DNA of 6,732 nucleotides from an uncultured Planctomycetaceae bacterium (GTDB lineage: Bacteria > Planctomycetota > Planctomycetia > Planctomycetales > Planctomycetaceae): contig CAIXQV010001157.1 in the NCBI GenBank assembly GCA_903921605.1, positions 1 to 6,732 on the forward strand, read 5' to 3'. The notes beneath the pieces were generated by a model that did no database searches, had not been told where the DNA came from, and saw only the letters and a program-made list of their open reading frames with translations. Shown in pieces: positions 6,412 through 6,732 of this stretch. The translations under genes were made by a program, and so were the position numbers. The first letter of the stretch is position 1. Each line of letters opens with the position of its first letter.

Positions 6412-6732
6412 ATGAATTGTTCAAACTTGTTGCGACGGATCTTGTGCCTCTGTTGTGTGGCTGTACTGGCTGAGTCAACGGCCAGTGCTCAGGCTCCGCA
6501 AAAGATCTGGGATCGCGAAATTGCTGCTCAGCCGTTTGATCGGCAGGCGTTTCACCAAGTGGCGATTCCGGACTGGCTGCAGGATACGCTCGGCTGTGGT
6601 TATACGTTGTCGGTGATGAATACTGCTCAACGCGAATTGGCGGTGAAGCACGGTGTGCGGCTGAGTGAAATGGGGTTCGTTGACCCGTTTTACACCTACT
6701 ACGACAGTCAGCTTCTGAAGCGACGCAGTCCC
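6412..6732 (+). CDS. Exported protein of unknown function, 3' end beyond window
   Basis: An open frame of 107 codons begins at the ATG at 6412 and continues past the right edge without a stop. Residues 1-26 form a Sec signal peptide: basic residues in NLLRR, a Cys-rich hydrophobic core (LCLCCVAVLA) and a probable cleavage at ASA/QA. No lipobox is visible, so it is unlikely to be a lipoprotein. The mature part begins QAPQKIWDRE and contains IPDWLQDTLGCGYTLSVM, KHGVRLSEMGF and DPFYTYYDSQLL. These read as a soluble folded domain, but I do not recognise the family. The phrase with KHGV, then an acidic LSEMGF, could belong to a TIM-barrel glycosidase; that is a guess. It follows the toroid-like secreted protein on the same strand after 136 bp with no clear terminator between them, so the two may be co-transcribed and act on the same extracellular substrate. 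Confidence 0.75.
   Translation, partial: MNCSNLLRRILCLCCVAVLAESTASAQAPQKIWDREIAAQPFDRQAFHQVAIPDWLQDTLGCGYTLSVMNTAQRELAVKHGVRLSEMGFVDPFYTYYDSQLLKRRSP

Overview
The window looks like chromosomal DNA of a bacterium from the Planctomycetota, probably a Planctomycetaceae-like lineage. The reasons are indirect. The first gene has the BatA N-terminus plus von Willebrand A (vWA) layout that is very common in that phylum. Several genes encode secreted proteins with Sec signal peptides ending in AxA-Q or FA-Q. Gene spacing is loose, with few tight operons. Base composition is moderately GC-rich and looks even throughout. I see no mobile element, CRISPR array, tRNA, rRNA or phage gene.

Layout from left to right. 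(1) Positions 41-2380 (+) encode a large membrane-anchored BatA/vWA protein, probably the distal gene of a MoxR/DUF58/vWA cluster lying to the left of the window. (2) Positions 2311-3729 (-) encode a secreted M28-family zinc metallopeptidase with a PA-like insert. Its 3' end overlaps the end of gene 1 tail-to-tail by 70 bp. (3) A strong hairpin at 3762-3792 acts as a leftward terminator. It separates the peptidase from (4) a secreted cupredoxin-like copper protein at 3825-4586 (-) with a C-terminal beta-sandwich, carboxypeptidase-regulatory-like domain. (5) A 426-bp divergent intergenic region, 4587-5012, carries no recognisable gene but has a small repeated and inverted TTCCTGAG motif. (6) Positions 5013-6275 (+) encode a secreted, mostly helical, six-hairpin (alpha/alpha-toroid) glycosidase-like protein of unknown function. 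(7) After 136 bp, a second exported protein starts at 6412 (+) and runs off the right edge; I do not recognise it.

The genes do not form one clear pathway. Genes 2, 4, 6 and 7 all encode predicted exported proteins: a peptidase, a copper-site protein, a helical-toroid protein and an unknown. Gene 1 encodes a membrane protein with most of its mass outside the membrane. The neighbourhood therefore serves the cell envelope or periplasm rather than the cytoplasm. Genes 6 and 7 are co-directional and may be expressed together. I found no convincing evidence of a new defence, mobile or RNA-based system. The points most worth following up are the uncharacterised secreted pair at the right end, the 70-bp convergent overlap, and the divergent intergenic region with its repeats.
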